In this document: one piece after another, positions 18,959 through 27,990 of the stretch | Layout of the letters: each line of letters starts with the position of its first letter | Position numbering within the stretch: position 1 is the first letter of the stretch | NCBI RefSeq assembly: GCF_000241465.1 | Contig: NZ_JH584235.1 | Span: forward strand, 261,385-323,643 | Direction: 5' to 3' | DNA: 62,259 nucleotides | Origin: Sphingomonas echinoides ATCC 14820 | GTDB lineage: Bacteria > Pseudomonadota > Alphaproteobacteria > Sphingomonadales > Sphingomonadaceae | Notes under the pieces: model-generated | What the model was told of the DNA's origin: nothing | The model's input: the letters and a program-made list of their open reading frames with translations, nothing else | Databases searched by the model: none | Made by a program: the position numbers and the translations under genes

Positions 18959-19974
18959 ATGCGAAAAACCTTGGCCGGATCGGCTTGTCTGGCAATAGCA
19001 TCGCTTGGCCTTGTTGCGGCCGCGCCCGTGGGAACCATCAGCGAAGCGGCCACTCCTGCACTCGATCTTTCGACGTTACATGTGCAGGTCATCCTCGATC
19101 ATCTTGGCTTCTCGCCCGGCGTGCTGGATGGTCGTGCCGGGAAATCGCTGGTGGCGGCGCTCAAGGGCTTTCAGGAAACGCGCGGGCTTCCGCAAACGGG
19201 GAGATGGATCTGACGACGCTGCGCGCGCTGCATCCCTATGCGCAGTGGCGGCCGACCCAGACGATCGTGTTGACCGCCGAGATGCTGGCCGGGCCGTTCG
19301 TCAATCCGCTGCCCAAGAACCCGCAAATGCAAGCGAAACTGACCACGCTCGGATATCGATCGCCGATGGAGAAGCTCGGCGAGATGTTTCACACCAAGCC
19401 GTCGGTCTTGCTCGAGTTGAACAGTCCGCAAACCCGGCTGGTGCCCGGCAGCAAGATCGTGGTGCCCAACGCGATCGCCGCCGACCATGCTTATGATCCC
19501 AAGCTCCCTGAGACATGGCGGCAGACGCTAAGCGACCTCAACGTCGACTCGACCCAGCCGACGGGGGCCAAGGTGGTGGTCGACAAGTCCGAGGAGGTGC
19601 TGCGCGTTCTGGACAAGGACGGCAAGCTGGTCGCGCAGTTCATGGCGACGATGGGGAGCGAGCATGATCCCTTGCCGATCGGCACCTGGAAGATCCTGGG
19701 GCCATCCTACAACCCGCCCTTCCACTACAACCCAAAGCTGTTCTGGGACGCGAAGAAGGGGGCAAAGGCGGCGTTGTTGCCGCCCGGGCCGAATGGGCCG
19801 GTGGGCGTGGTGTGGCTTGATCTGTCCAAGCCGCATTACGGCATCCACGGTACGCCCTCGCCTGAGACGATCGGCCGGGCGGAAAGCCATGGCTGCATCC
19901 GCCTGACCAATTGGGATGCGGCGCGACTGGCCCTGATGGTGAAGCCGGGCACGCCCGCGGTCTTTCAGGAGTAA
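18959..19974 (+). pseudogene. L,D-transpeptidase (YkuD) with a one-base frameshift
   Basis: The reading frame from ATG 18959 encodes a signal peptide (LACLAIAS-like, cleavage near AAAPVG) and a peptidoglycan-binding helix bundle (VQVILDHLGFSPGVLDG), then stops at 19211-19213 just after ...GLPQTG. The rest of the protein continues in another frame to 19974: GEMDLTTLRALHP, a LysM-like region, then the catalytic YkuD domain with HGTPSPETIG and ESHGCIRLTNWD (catalytic Cys). Adding one G to the GGGG run at 19198-19201 would restore one 338-residue protein. Either a true inactivating deletion or a homopolymer error. The M23 gene starts 3 bases after it. Confidence 0.85.
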
Positions 19975-19977
19975 GCG

Positions 19978-20580
19978 ATGGGTCGCTTCGGTCGGATCGT
20001 CTTATGTGTCCTGGCTTTGATGGCGGCGGGGTGGATCGGGCTGCTCGTGGTGCTGCCAAAGGTGCCATCGCGCTCAGCGGAGTCGATCTCTTCCGCGCCC
20101 GCCACGCCCGTAGCGGAGCGGGGCGCGGAAGCCCAAGGCGTGTTGCGCGTGCCGGTTGACGGGATTGCGCGCCGCGACCTGCGCGACACTTGGGGCGATC
20201 CGCGTGACAATGGCCAGCGCGCGCATCACGGCACAGATATCGCAGCCCCTGCCAACACGCCTGTGCGCGCCGCAGCACCGGGAACGGTCGAGAAGCTGTT
20301 CGTTAGCGCCGCTGGCGGCACTACGCTTTATGTCCGCTCGCCCGACAAAGCCTGGACATATTATTATGCCCATCTGGCGTCCTATGCGCCGGGCCTGCGC
20401 GAAGGGCAGGTCGTGCAAGCGGGCGCGCTTCTCGGCTATGTCGGAGACACCGGGAATGCGGGCGCCGGCAATTTTCATCTGCATTTTGGCCTGGCGCGCA
20501 CCACGCCCGATCAACATTGGTATGAAGGGGTGGATATCGACCCTTACCCCTATCTTGCCGGAAGGCGCTTGCCCGGCTAA
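19978..20580 (+). CDS. M23 family metallopeptidase (LytM-like)
   Basis: A 200-residue protein with an N-terminal membrane anchor (residues 4-27), a linker rich in Ser/Ala/Pro, and a C-terminal LytM domain. Zinc ligands are visible in HHGTDIAAP (H-x3-D) and HLHFGLAR (HxH), with the strand [35 protein letters not shown] between. Such enzymes cut peptide cross-bridges in the periplasm. It starts 3 bases after the frameshifted L,D-transpeptidase, so the two were an operon. If the upstream frame is truly broken, coupling to it may be reduced. Confidence 0.88.
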   Translation: MGRFGRIVLCVLALMAAGWIGLLVVLPKVPSRSAESISSAPATPVAERGAEAQGVLRVPVDGIARRDLRDTWGDPRDNGQRAHHGTDIAAPANTPVRAAAPGTVEKLFVSAAGGTTLYVRSPDKAWTYYYAHLASYAPGLREGQVVQAGALLGYVGDTGNAGAGNFHLHFGLARTTPDQHWYEGVDIDPYPYLAGRRLPG

Positions 20581-20617
20581 AGGCCGCGCCTCGCTCTTTC
20601 CAACTACAGGCTCCCCC

Positions 20618-21181
20618 ATGAAGATCAACGCGGTCGAAATCCGTCCCGGCAACATTCTGGAATATGAAGGCGGCATCTGGAAAACCGTCAAGATCCAGCA
20701 CACCCAGCCGGGCAAGGGCGGGGCCTATATGCAGGTCGAGATGAAGAACCTCATCGACGGCCGCAAGACCAACGTCCGCTTCCGGTCGGCCGAAAGCGTC
20801 GAGAAGGTCCGGCTCGACACGGTCGATTTCCAGTTCCTGTTCCGCGAAGGCGACACGCTGACCTTCATGGACAAGATCAATTACGAGCAGATCACGCTCG
20901 ACGCCGACATCCTCGGCGATGCCGCCGCTTTCCTGCAGGACGGCATGGATGTGGTGATGGAGCTGTGGGAAGAACGCCCGATTTCGGTGCAATTGCCCGA
21001 CACGATCGAAGCCCTGATCGTCGAAGCGGACGCGGTGGTGAAGGGGCAGACCGCCTCATCGAGCTACAAGCCCGCGATCCTAGAAAACGGCGTGCGCGTG
21101 ATGGTGCCGCCGCACATTGGTGCTGGCACGCGCATCGTCGTCGATGTGTATGAGCAGAGCTACGTCCGCCGCGCGGATTAA
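20618..21181 (+). CDS. efp: Translation elongation factor P
   Basis: A 187-residue factor that relieves ribosome stalling at polyproline. It has three beta-barrel domains: KOW-like N-domain ([21 protein letters not shown]), with the loop PGKGGAYM placing Lys33 at the tip that contacts the peptidyl-transferase centre, then two OB domains ([33 protein letters not shown] is the family signature region). No EpmA/EpmB or EarP/rhamnosyl gene is in the window. ATG 20618 is fixed by homology; the frame is open further upstream but inside the M23 gene. No clear Shine-Dalgarno precedes it. Confidence 0.95.
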   Translation: MKINAVEIRPGNILEYEGGIWKTVKIQHTQPGKGGAYMQVEMKNLIDGRKTNVRFRSAESVEKVRLDTVDFQFLFREGDTLTFMDKINYEQITLDADILGDAAAFLQDGMDVVMELWEERPISVQLPDTIEALIVEADAVVKGQTASSSYKPAILENGVRVMVPPHIGAGTRIVVDVYEQSYVRRAD

Positions 21182-21185
21182 TTCA

Positions 21186-21313
21186 TCTCCCTCTCCCCGC
21201 TGGCGGGGAGAGGGCAAGCGAGCGAAGCGAAGCGCGGGAGAGGGGCAGTTTCGGACGGTAATGTTCGGCGCTGCCCCTCTCCCCGACCCTCTCCCCTAAA
21301 GGGGAGAGGGAGA
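21186..21313. repeat. Complex intergenic repeat with three nested hairpins
   Basis: Between efp and the inositol monophosphatase gene. The outer ends (CTCCCTCTCCCC and GGGGAGAGGGAG) are inverted copies. Inside are CTCTCCCCGC-GGGGAGAG, AGAGGGGCAG-CTGCCCCTCT, and CCCTCTCCCC-GGGGAGAGGG hairpins. The composition and nested layout match dispersed intergenic repeats common in sphingomonads; no open frame spans it. It may also terminate efp. Confidence 0.75.
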
Positions 21314-21327
21314 AAGAAAGTAAGATT

Positions 21328-22140
21328 ATGGCATCCCATTCCGGTCTGATGACCATCATGGACCGCGCCGCGCGCAAGGCGGGGCCGCGCTTGCGTCGCG
21401 ATTTCAACGAGGTTCAGCAGTTGCAGGTCAGCCGCAAGGGGCCCGCCGACTTCGTATCGATGGCCGACCAGCGTGCCGAGCAAACGCTGTATGAGGAATT
21501 GTCGCGCGCGCGCCCCGATTGGGGCTTTCTGATGGAAGAACGCGGCGAAGTTGCGGGTGACCCCAACAAGCCGCGCTTCATCGTCGATCCGCTCGATGGC
21601 ACCACCAACTTCCTCCACGGCATTCCGCATTTCGCGATCTCGATCGCGGTCGAGGAGCCAATGCCCAATGGCAAGCGCGAGATCACCTCGGGGCTGATCT
21701 ATCAGCCGATCACTGACGAAGCGTTCTGGGCCGAAAAGGGGCGCGGCGCGTGGGTGCAGGAGCAGCGGCTGCGCGTGTCGGCGCGGCGCGACCTGGCCGA
21801 TTCGCTGATCGCGACCGGCATCCCGTTCCTGGGCCATGGCAATTTCGTCGAATGGAGCCGCATTTTCGGTGCGATTGCGCCGGAAGTTGCGGGCATCCGC
21901 CGGATGGGATCGGCCGCGCTCGATCTCGCCTGGGTCGCGGCGGGGCGGTATGACGGCTATTGGGAATCGTCGCTGAAGCCGTGGGACGTTGCGGCGGGCC
22001 TGTTGCTGGTCAAGGAAGCGGGCGGATTCGTCACCGATTTCCGAGGCGGCGACCGTATGATGGAGCGCAGCGAGTTCCTGGCCGCCAATGATGCCTTGCA
22101 ATCGCGCTTGCACAAGTTGCTGGCGGGCGCGCTCCGCTAA
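21328..22140 (+). CDS. Inositol monophosphatase family protein
   Basis: A 270-residue Mg-dependent phosphatase (SuhB/IMPase family). The metal site is built from EERGE (residues about 70-74), the signature FIVDPLDGTTNFLHGIPHF (about 85-103) and the C-terminal WDVAAGLLLVKEAGG. Substrates of relatives include inositol 1-phosphate, fructose 1,6-bisphosphate and 3'-phosphoadenosine 5'-phosphate; SuhB also affects rRNA transcription. The length equals SuhB (267). It starts 14 bases after the intergenic repeat. The physiological substrate is not determined by the sequence. Confidence 0.9.
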   Translation: MASHSGLMTIMDRAARKAGPRLRRDFNEVQQLQVSRKGPADFVSMADQRAEQTLYEELSRARPDWGFLMEERGEVAGDPNKPRFIVDPLDGTTNFLHGIPHFAISIAVEEPMPNGKREITSGLIYQPITDEAFWAEKGRGAWVQEQRLRVSARRDLADSLIATGIPFLGHGNFVEWSRIFGAIAPEVAGIRRMGSAALDLAWVAAGRYDGYWESSLKPWDVAAGLLLVKEAGGFVTDFRGGDRMMERSEFLAANDALQSRLHKLLAGALR

Positions 22141-22192
22141 CACTCGTTCGGTCCCCGTTTGGGAGCCTAGCCCGGCGTAAAGGCGACTGTTT

Positions 22193-22252
22193 TGTGGCTT
22201 TGTGCCCGCGTGCGAGAAACCGTCTCTGCTCGCACCAGGGCCTAAAGCCACA
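22193..22252. promoter_or_regulatory. Long imperfect hairpin in the nuo leader
   Basis: A three-block inverted repeat: TGTGGCTTT / AAAGCCACA, GCCC / GGGC and GTGCGAG / CTCGCAC, with small internal loops and a 12-base apical loop. It lies 52 bases after the IMPase stop and 160 bases before nuoA in a 273-base gap. It could terminate the IMPase transcript or act as a structured leader for nuo. There is no U-tract after it. Confidence 0.5.
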
Positions 22253-22413
22253 AAGGGCACAACCGTTTGTGATCGGTTGCGCTAACAGCGCGAGACCGTC
22301 TTCCCTAGTGGAGGGTGTTCAGTTGCGATTCATTCTCACTCCCGCGACCCTTGCCCCTCAAAGTGCATCGTCCTAAAGCCCACGAACACCTGTTCGCACA
22401 TGCGAGAAACCCA

Positions 22414-22788
22414 TTGGTTGACCTGTCCCATTATCTGCCGATCCTGCTGTTCCTCGGCGTGGCACTCGCGCTCTCCAGCGCGTTCGTGTTCCTGCCGATG
22501 ATTGTTGCCCGCCTGACCGGCGCGCACAAGCCGACCCCTGAAAAGCTGAGCGAATATGAGTGCGGTTTCCCCGCCTTCGAGGATCCGCGCAGCCAGTTCG
22601 ACGTGCGCTTCTACCTCGTCGCGATCCTGTTCATCATCTTCGATCTGGAAGCGGCGTTTCTGTATCCCTGGGCCGTATCGGTGTTCAAACTCGGCTGGGT
22701 CGCCTGGGGTTCGATGATGCTGTTCATCGTCGAACTGGCGCTTGGCCTGGTCTATGCGTGGAAGAAGGGAGCGCTCGAATGGGAGTAG
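22414..22788 (+). CDS. nuoA: NADH-quinone oxidoreductase subunit A
   Basis: A 124-residue membrane subunit of respiratory complex I with three helices. The conserved matrix-side loop [41 protein letters not shown] carries the cysteine of the switch loop. No ATG exists between the last stop and the conserved region; a TTG at 22414 (giving [13 protein letters not shown]) fits the family start. It overlaps nuoB by 10 bases. This is the first gene of a 14-subunit operon reaching 37549. Confidence 0.92.
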   Translation: MVDLSHYLPILLFLGVALALSSAFVFLPMIVARLTGAHKPTPEKLSEYECGFPAFEDPRSQFDVRFYLVAILFIIFDLEAAFLYPWAVSVFKLGWVAWGSMMLFIVELALGLVYAWKKGALEWE

Positions 22789-23321
22789 AACTCATCCGTC
22801 CGTCCGGTCAGGATATCGTCCAGCCCGACGCGTCGTTCTTCAACGATCTCAATGGCGAACTCGGCGACAAGGGTTTCCTGGTCACCTCGACCGAAGAGCT
22901 GTTCCAGTGGGCGCGCACCGGTTCGCTGTGGTGGATGACCTTCGGTCTCGCTTGCTGCGCAGTCGAGATGATCCATGTGAACATGCCGCGTTATGATCTC
23001 GAGCGCTTCGGCGCCGCCCCGCGCGCGTCGCCGCGTCAGTCCGACGTGATGATCGTGGCGGGCACGCTGTGCAACAAGATGGCCCCGGCGCTGCGCAAGG
23101 TCTATGACCAGATGTCGGAGCCGAAATATGTGATTTCGATGGGCAGCTGCGCCAATGGCGGCGGCTATTACCATTACAGCTATTCTGTGGTGCGCGGTTG
23201 CGACCGGATCGTGCCGGTCGACATTTATGTGCCCGGTTGTCCGCCAACTGCCGAAGCCTTGCTCTATGGCATCATGCAGCTGCAGCGGAAGATCCGCCGT
23301 GTCGGGACGATCGAACGGTGA
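22779..23321 (+). CDS. nuoB: NADH-quinone oxidoreductase subunit B
   Basis: A 180-residue subunit holding the terminal [4Fe-4S] cluster N2 next to the quinone site. Cluster ligands are visible as the tandem cysteines in [10 protein letters not shown], the single cysteine in AGTLCNKMA / [10 protein letters not shown], and [21 protein letters not shown] is the family signature. It starts at ATG 22779, inside the end of nuoA. Its TGA overlaps the GTG start of nuoC. The N-terminal 40 residues are variable, as in other alphaproteobacteria. Confidence 0.95.
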   Translation: MGVELIRPSGQDIVQPDASFFNDLNGELGDKGFLVTSTEELFQWARTGSLWWMTFGLACCAVEMIHVNMPRYDLERFGAAPRASPRQSDVMIVAGTLCNKMAPALRKVYDQMSEPKYVISMGSCANGGGYYHYSYSVVRGCDRIVPVDIYVPGCPPTAEALLYGIMQLQRKIRRVGTIER

Positions 23322-24157
23322 GGGCCCCCGCACCAGCCTATGTCGCCAATGATGGCGTGATCGACACCGCGCGCGCGGCGCTGGGCGACAAGTTGCTCGC
23401 GCCGGTCGAGGCGGTGGGTGAAGTCGCGCTGCATGTCGATCGTGCCTCGCTGGTCGAGACGATGGTCGCGTTGCGCGACACGCCGGGCCTCGAATATCAG
23501 CAGCTGATGGAAATCGCGGGCGTCGATTATCCCGATCGCGGTGTCGATCGGTTCGAGGTCGTCTATTGCCTGCTATCGCTGACGCGCAATCACCGCATCC
23601 GCGTGCATGTGCAGACCGATGACGAAAAGCCGGTGCCGTCGGTAACCGGCATTTGGCCGGTTGCCGGATGGCTCGAGCGCGAAGTGTACGACATGTATGG
23701 CGTGCTGTTCTCGGGCAATGGCGATCTCCGCCGCATCCTGACCGATTACGGATTCCGGGGGCATCCGCAGCGCAAGGACTTCCCGCTCAGCGGCTATGTC
23801 GAACTGCGCTATTCCGAAGAGGCCAAGCGCGTTGTGTATGAACCCGTCGCGCTTGCGCAGGATTTCCGCACCTTCGATTTCATGAGTCCCTGGGAAGGCG
23901 CGGAATACGTCCTGCCCGGCGATGAAAAGGCCAAGCTGCCTGAGGAAAAGGGCGCGCCGACGCCGCTCAAGGCCGACGAGGTCGTCAAGGCGGATGCGGC
24001 TGCCTCGCCCAAACAGGCATCGAGCCAGCCCAAGACGACCGACAGCACTGCGCAGTCCGGTGCCGGTAAGGCGGGGCCCGATGCGGGCGATAAGCCGGCC
24101 AATCTTGATGTCGTCGCTTTGAAGGGCGCCGGCACTGGGGGAGGACAGAACCAGTGA
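23318..24157 (+). CDS. nuoC: NADH-quinone oxidoreductase subunit C with long acidic/alanine tail
   Basis: A 279-residue peripheral-arm subunit. The 30 kDa domain signature is [46 protein letters not shown]. The functional part ends near residue 200 ([18 protein letters not shown]). The last 78 residues are a low-complexity Lys/Ala/Gly/Pro/Thr-rich tail with no recognisable fold, longer than usual. It starts with GTG overlapping the nuoB stop (GTGA). It is separated from nuoD, rather than fused as in E. coli, by a 121-base gap filled with a palindromic repeat. Confidence 0.94.
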   Translation: MRAPAPAYVANDGVIDTARAALGDKLLAPVEAVGEVALHVDRASLVETMVALRDTPGLEYQQLMEIAGVDYPDRGVDRFEVVYCLLSLTRNHRIRVHVQTDDEKPVPSVTGIWPVAGWLEREVYDMYGVLFSGNGDLRRILTDYGFRGHPQRKDFPLSGYVELRYSEEAKRVVYEPVALAQDFRTFDFMSPWEGAEYVLPGDEKAKLPEEKGAPTPLKADEVVKADAAASPKQASSQPKTTDSTAQSGAGKAGPDAGDKPANLDVVALKGAGTGGGQNQ

Positions 24158-24168
24158 GCACTGTTCTT

Positions 24169-24245
24169 CCGTTCGTTTCGAGCGAAGTCGAGAAACCGAC
24201 ACGCGCGCCCGCCTCCTGTTTCTCGACGTCGCTCGAAACGAACGG
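24169..24245. repeat. 28-base-arm inverted repeat, copy in the nuo operon
   Basis: Two 28-base arms (24169-24196 and 24218-24245) match as inverted copies at 27 of 28 positions around a 21-base centre. The arm begins CCGTTCGTTTCGAGCG. Copies with the same arms and unrelated centres occur at 38284-38361 and 41227-41302. This copy lies between nuoC and nuoD, so it must be transcribed and could form a strong RNA stem. Confidence 0.9.
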
Positions 24246-24278
24246 GGCGGGGGTGGCTGTACACTCAGAGGTGGTCGC

Positions 24279-25514
24279 ATGACCGAATATCTCGACCAGA
24301 TCGAACATCGCCTTGACGGGGAAGATCCCGAAGTCGGCGATGTCGAGATCCAGAATTACACGATCAATTTCGGCCCGCAGCATCCTGCCGCGCACGGCGT
24401 TTTGCGTCTGGTGATGGAGCTGGACGGTGAAATCGTCGAGCGGGTCGACCCGCATGTCGGCTTGCTGCACCGCGGCACCGAGAAGCTGATCGAGTACAAG
24501 ACCTACACCCAGGCTTTGCCGTATTTCGACCGGCTCGATTACTGTTCGCCTTTGTGCATGGAGCATAGCTATGTGCTGGCGGTCGAGAAATTGCTCGATC
24601 TCGAAGTGCCGCTGCGCGCGCAATATCTGCGCGTGTTGTTCGCCGAACTGACGCGCATTTCGAACCACATGCTGAACCTCGGTTCGCACGTCATGGACGT
24701 CGGCGCGATGACGCCGAACCTGTGGCTGTTCGAAATCCGCGAAGATTGCATGAACTTCTTCGAGCGCGTCTCGGGCGCGCGGATGCACAGCGCCTATTTC
24801 CGGCCGGGCGGCGTCCATCAGGATGCGCCGCTCAAGCTGCTGACGGATATCGCCGACTGGCTCGACACGCGCCTGCCGCGTTTGTTCGAGGATGCGATCT
24901 CGCTCGTTGCCGACAACCGCATCTTCAAGCAGCGCAACGTCGATATCGCCACCGTCAGCCGCGACGACGCGATCAAATGGGGCTTTTCGGGCCCGATGAT
25001 CCGCGGTTCGGGCATCGCTTGGGATCTGCGCAAGGCGCAGCCTTATGACGTTTACGCCAAGATGGACTTTGAGGTGCCGGTCGGCACGCGCGGCGATTGC
25101 TACGACCGGTTCATGGTGCGCGTCGAGGAAGTCCGTCAGTCGGCGCGGATCATGAAGCAGTGCCTGCGCGACATGCCCGAGGGGCCGATCGCCTCGCTCG
25201 ACCGCAAGGTGGTGCCGCCCAAGCGCGCCGAGATGAAGCGCTCGATGGAAGCGCTGATCCATCACTTCAAGCTCTACACCGAGGGCTATCACGTGCCTCC
25301 GGGCGACGTGTATGTCGCTACCGAAAGCCCCAAGGGCGAGTTCGGCGTGTATCTGGTCGCCGACGGCACCAACAAGCCGTATCGCTGCAAGATCCGTCCG
25401 ACGGCGTTCTCGCATCTGCAGGCGATGGACTTCATGGCCAAGGGCCATATGCTGGCGGACACAACGGCCATTCTGGGCGCGATGGATATCGTGTTCGGGG
25501 AGTGTGACCGGTGA
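24279..25514 (+). CDS. nuoD: NADH-quinone oxidoreductase subunit D
   Basis: A 411-residue, 49 kDa-type subunit forming the quinone pocket with NuoB. The family signature [26 protein letters not shown] is present, with the quinone-site histidine and tyrosine regions ([22 protein letters not shown]). The C-terminal IVFGECDR is typical. ATG 24279 follows the intergenic palindrome with no strong ribosome site apart from GAGGTGG. Its TGA overlaps the GTG of the SnoaL-like gene. Confidence 0.96.
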   Translation: MTEYLDQIEHRLDGEDPEVGDVEIQNYTINFGPQHPAAHGVLRLVMELDGEIVERVDPHVGLLHRGTEKLIEYKTYTQALPYFDRLDYCSPLCMEHSYVLAVEKLLDLEVPLRAQYLRVLFAELTRISNHMLNLGSHVMDVGAMTPNLWLFEIREDCMNFFERVSGARMHSAYFRPGGVHQDAPLKLLTDIADWLDTRLPRLFEDAISLVADNRIFKQRNVDIATVSRDDAIKWGFSGPMIRGSGIAWDLRKAQPYDVYAKMDFEVPVGTRGDCYDRFMVRVEEVRQSARIMKQCLRDMPEGPIASLDRKVVPPKRAEMKRSMEALIHHFKLYTEGYHVPPGDVYVATESPKGEFGVYLVADGTNKPYRCKIRPTAFSHLQAMDFMAKGHMLADTTAILGAMDIVFGECDR

Positions 25515-25849
25515 GCAGCGCCCGTCTCGCTACCGCGCATCGCATGATCGCGCGCTACAATGCGCAGGATGCCGATGGCTATGTCGCGGAGATGACCGGC
25601 GATGCGTGCGAGGCGACCTATCGCGGGGCGGTCATCCGCGACGGGCAGGAGGGCGTTCGCGCGGGCTTGAAGACGATGTTCGCGCAATATCCCGAGAACC
25701 GGGCCGAAGTGCTGTCGTCCTATGTCCTCGGCGACACGGTCGTGTTGCACGAGAACGTCTCGCGCGGCCCCGGTGCCGAACAGTTCGAAGTCATGTCCAT
25801 TTATTCGTTTGAGGGCGACAAGGTCGCCCGCGTGGAGTTCATCCGCTAA
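25511..25849 (+). CDS. SnoaL/NTF2-like small protein inside the nuo operon
   Basis: A 112-residue protein with the alpha+beta cone pattern of SnoaL-like (NTF2 superfamily) proteins: an N-terminal helix ([22 protein letters not shown]), then strands ending in [21 protein letters not shown] and [23 protein letters not shown]. No catalytic motif can be fixed. GTG 25511 overlaps the nuoD stop and its own TAA overlaps the nuoE ATG (TAATG), so it is fully embedded in the operon and co-translated. It is not a complex I core subunit. A role as accessory or assembly factor, or as a hitch-hiking enzyme, is inference. Confidence 0.8.
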   Translation: MSSARLATAHRMIARYNAQDADGYVAEMTGDACEATYRGAVIRDGQEGVRAGLKTMFAQYPENRAEVLSSYVLGDTVVLHENVSRGPGAEQFEVMSIYSFEGDKVARVEFIR

Positions 25850-26517
25850 TGGCCGACGCGCCCAAAATTCCTGACGAAGCCGAAACCCGCGCGCGCTGGG
25901 GCGCGTTTGCGTGGACCGAGGAAAACCAGAAGAAGGCGAACGAGATTCTCGGTCGCTATCCCAAGGGCCGCGAGCAATCGGCGTCGATCCCGTTCCTCGA
26001 CCTTGCCCAGCGCCAGGTTGGGGCGGAGACGCAGACGCAAGGCTGGCTGCCGGTCCCGGTGATCGAGTTCGTCGCGCGGCAAATCGGTGTGCCGTATATG
26101 CGCGTGTACGAGGTTGCCACCTTCTACACGATGTTCAACATGGCACCTGTCGGTCGCTATCATGTGCAGGTGTGCGGCACGACGCCGTGCCTGTTGGGTG
26201 GCAGCGACGACGTGCTGTCGGCGTGCAAGAATAAGGGCCTGTCCAAGGGGCATACCACCCCGGATGGCCTGTTCACGCTGACCGAGGTCGAGTGCCTGGG
26301 CGCGTGCGCCAATGCGCCGATGGTCCAGATCAACGACGATAATTTCGAAGACCTGGATTACGACAAGACGATCGCGCTGCTTGAGGCGCTGGCCGAGGGC
26401 AAGCCGGTGACGCCGGGTTCGCAGACCGGGCGCCGCGACAGCTGCCCGGCAGGCGGGCCGACCTCGCTCAAGGACATGGTTGCCGAGAACCACGATTATC
26501 GCGGGGAATGGGCATGA
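25849..26517 (+). CDS. nuoE: NADH-quinone oxidoreductase subunit E
   Basis: A 222-residue, 24 kDa-type subunit with a thioredoxin-like fold holding the [2Fe-2S] cluster N1a. Ligands lie in VCGTTPC and CLGACANAPMV. The helical N-domain includes VPVIEFVARQIGVPYMRVYEVATFYTMFNM, a family signature. It overlaps the preceding gene by TAATG and the following microprotein by ATGA. It pairs with NuoF in the NADH-oxidising module. The C-terminal 45 residues are a typical alphaproteobacterial extension. Confidence 0.95.
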   Translation: MADAPKIPDEAETRARWGAFAWTEENQKKANEILGRYPKGREQSASIPFLDLAQRQVGAETQTQGWLPVPVIEFVARQIGVPYMRVYEVATFYTMFNMAPVGRYHVQVCGTTPCLLGGSDDVLSACKNKGLSKGHTTPDGLFTLTEVECLGACANAPMVQINDDNFEDLDYDKTIALLEALAEGKPVTPGSQTGRRDSCPAGGPTSLKDMVAENHDYRGEWA

Positions 26518-26684
26518 ACAAAAACACCATCGTACTGATCCTGGCGATCATCGGCGGCATCGTGGTCGCGGGTTGGGTGTTGCGGCTGACGCTGTCGCTG
26601 CTCGGGCCGTTGATCGTGATCGGTCTTGGCGTGGTGATTTATCTCGCGCTCACCGGCAACAAGCGGATCGGGGGGGGCAAGTAA
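26514..26684 (+). CDS. 56-residue membrane microprotein between nuoE and nuoF
   Basis: The frame ATG 26514 to TAA 26684 encodes [20 protein letters not shown], a short polar turn around residues 23-27, and a second hydrophobic segment [18 protein letters not shown], ending in a basic tail (NKRIGGGK). This gives two transmembrane helices in 56 residues. ATG overlaps the nuoE TGA (ATGA) and its stop is one base before the nuoF GTG, so without this frame nuoE and nuoF would be separated by 168 uncoupled bases. It matches no core complex I subunit. A structural or assembly role in the membrane arm is inferred from position only. Confidence 0.78.
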   Translation: MNKNTIVLILAIIGGIVVAGWVLRLTLSLLGPLIVIGLGVVIYLALTGNKRIGGGK

Positions 26685-26685
26685 C

Positions 26686-27990
26686 GTGCTCGCGGACAAA
26701 GATCGCATTTTCACCAACGTTTACGGTTTTCAGCCGTGGACGCTCGACGCCGCGATCATGCGTGGCGATTGGGACGACACCAAGGGCCTGATGGCGCGCG
26801 GGCAGGATGCCCTGATCGACGCGGTCAAGGCATCGGGGCTGCGTGGCCGTGGCGGCGCGGGTTTCCCGACCGGCACCAAATGGTCGTTCATGCCCAAGGA
26901 GCCGAAGGCAGATCGCCCGAACTTCCTGGTGATCAACGCCGACGAATCCGAGCCGGGTTCGTGCAAGGACCGCGAGATCATCCGACATGATCCGCACAAG
27001 CTGATCGAAGGCGCGCTGATCGCGGGCTATGCGATGCGCGCGCGGGCGGCCTATATCTACATTCGCGGCGAATATATCCGTGAAGCCGAAGTGCTGTTTG
27101 CGGCGGTCGCCGAGGCTTATGCCAAGGGGCTGATCGGCAGGAATGCGAGCGGATCGGGCTATGATTTCGACGTTTTCGTGCATCGCGGCGCGGGTGCGTA
27201 TATCTGCGGTGAAGAAACCGCGATGCTCGAAAGCCTGGAGGGCAAGAAGGGCCAGCCGCGGCTGAAGCCGCCCTTCCCGGCGGGGGCGGGCCTCTATGGC
27301 TGCCCGACCACGGTGAACAACGTCGAGTCGATCGCGGTGGTGCCGACGATCCTGCGGCGCTCGCCGGAATGGTTCGCCAGCTTTGGTGCGGAGAACAATC
27401 GCGGCACCAAGCTGTTCCAGATCAGCGGACATGTGAACAAGCCGTGCGTGGTCGAGGAGGCGATGAGCATCACCTTCCGCGAACTGATCGAAACGCATTG
27501 CGGCGGGATCCGCGGCGGGTGGGACAATCTGCTCGCGGTCATCCCGGGCGGGTCGTCGGTGCCCTTGGTGCCGGCTGCCGAGATCATGGACTGCCCGATG
27601 GACTTCGACGGCCTCAAGAAGGTCGGCTCGGGTCTGGGCACGGCAGCGGTCATCGTCATGGACAAGTCGACCGACATCGTCCGCGCGATCAGCCGTCTCT
27701 CCTACTTCTACAAGCATGAGAGCTGCGGCCAGTGCACGCCGTGCCGCGAAGGCACCGGCTGGATGTGGCGCGTGATGGAGCGGATGCGCACCGGCGATGC
27801 GGACATCTCCGAGATCGATACGCTGTATCAGGTGACCAAGCAGGTCGAAGGCCACACGATCTGCGCGCTCGGCGATGCGGCGGCCTGGCCGATCCAGGGC
27901 CTGATCAAGCACTTCCGCCCCGAGATGGAGCGGCGCATCACCGAAAAGCGTGGCGGCGGGTTGAGCCCGATGATGGAAGCGGCCGAATAA
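26686..27990 (+). CDS. nuoF: NADH-quinone oxidoreductase subunit F
   Basis: A 434-residue, 51 kDa-type subunit binding NADH, FMN and the [4Fe-4S] cluster N3. The NADH site is [16 protein letters not shown], the FMN region [15 protein letters not shown], the second nucleotide motif [19 protein letters not shown], and the cluster ligands [15 protein letters not shown] plus a downstream cysteine in [16 protein letters not shown] 26686 is the start. Its TAA overlaps the nuoG ATG (TAATG). Confidence 0.97.
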   Translation: MLADKDRIFTNVYGFQPWTLDAAIMRGDWDDTKGLMARGQDALIDAVKASGLRGRGGAGFPTGTKWSFMPKEPKADRPNFLVINADESEPGSCKDREIIRHDPHKLIEGALIAGYAMRARAAYIYIRGEYIREAEVLFAAVAEAYAKGLIGRNASGSGYDFDVFVHRGAGAYICGEETAMLESLEGKKGQPRLKPPFPAGAGLYGCPTTVNNVESIAVVPTILRRSPEWFASFGAENNRGTKLFQISGHVNKPCVVEEAMSITFRELIETHCGGIRGGWDNLLAVIPGGSSVPLVPAAEIMDCPMDFDGLKKVGSGLGTAAVIVMDKSTDIVRAISRLSYFYKHESCGQCTPCREGTGWMWRVMERMRTGDADISEIDTLYQVTKQVEGHTICALGDAAAWPIQGLIKHFRPEMERRITEKRGGGLSPMMEAAE

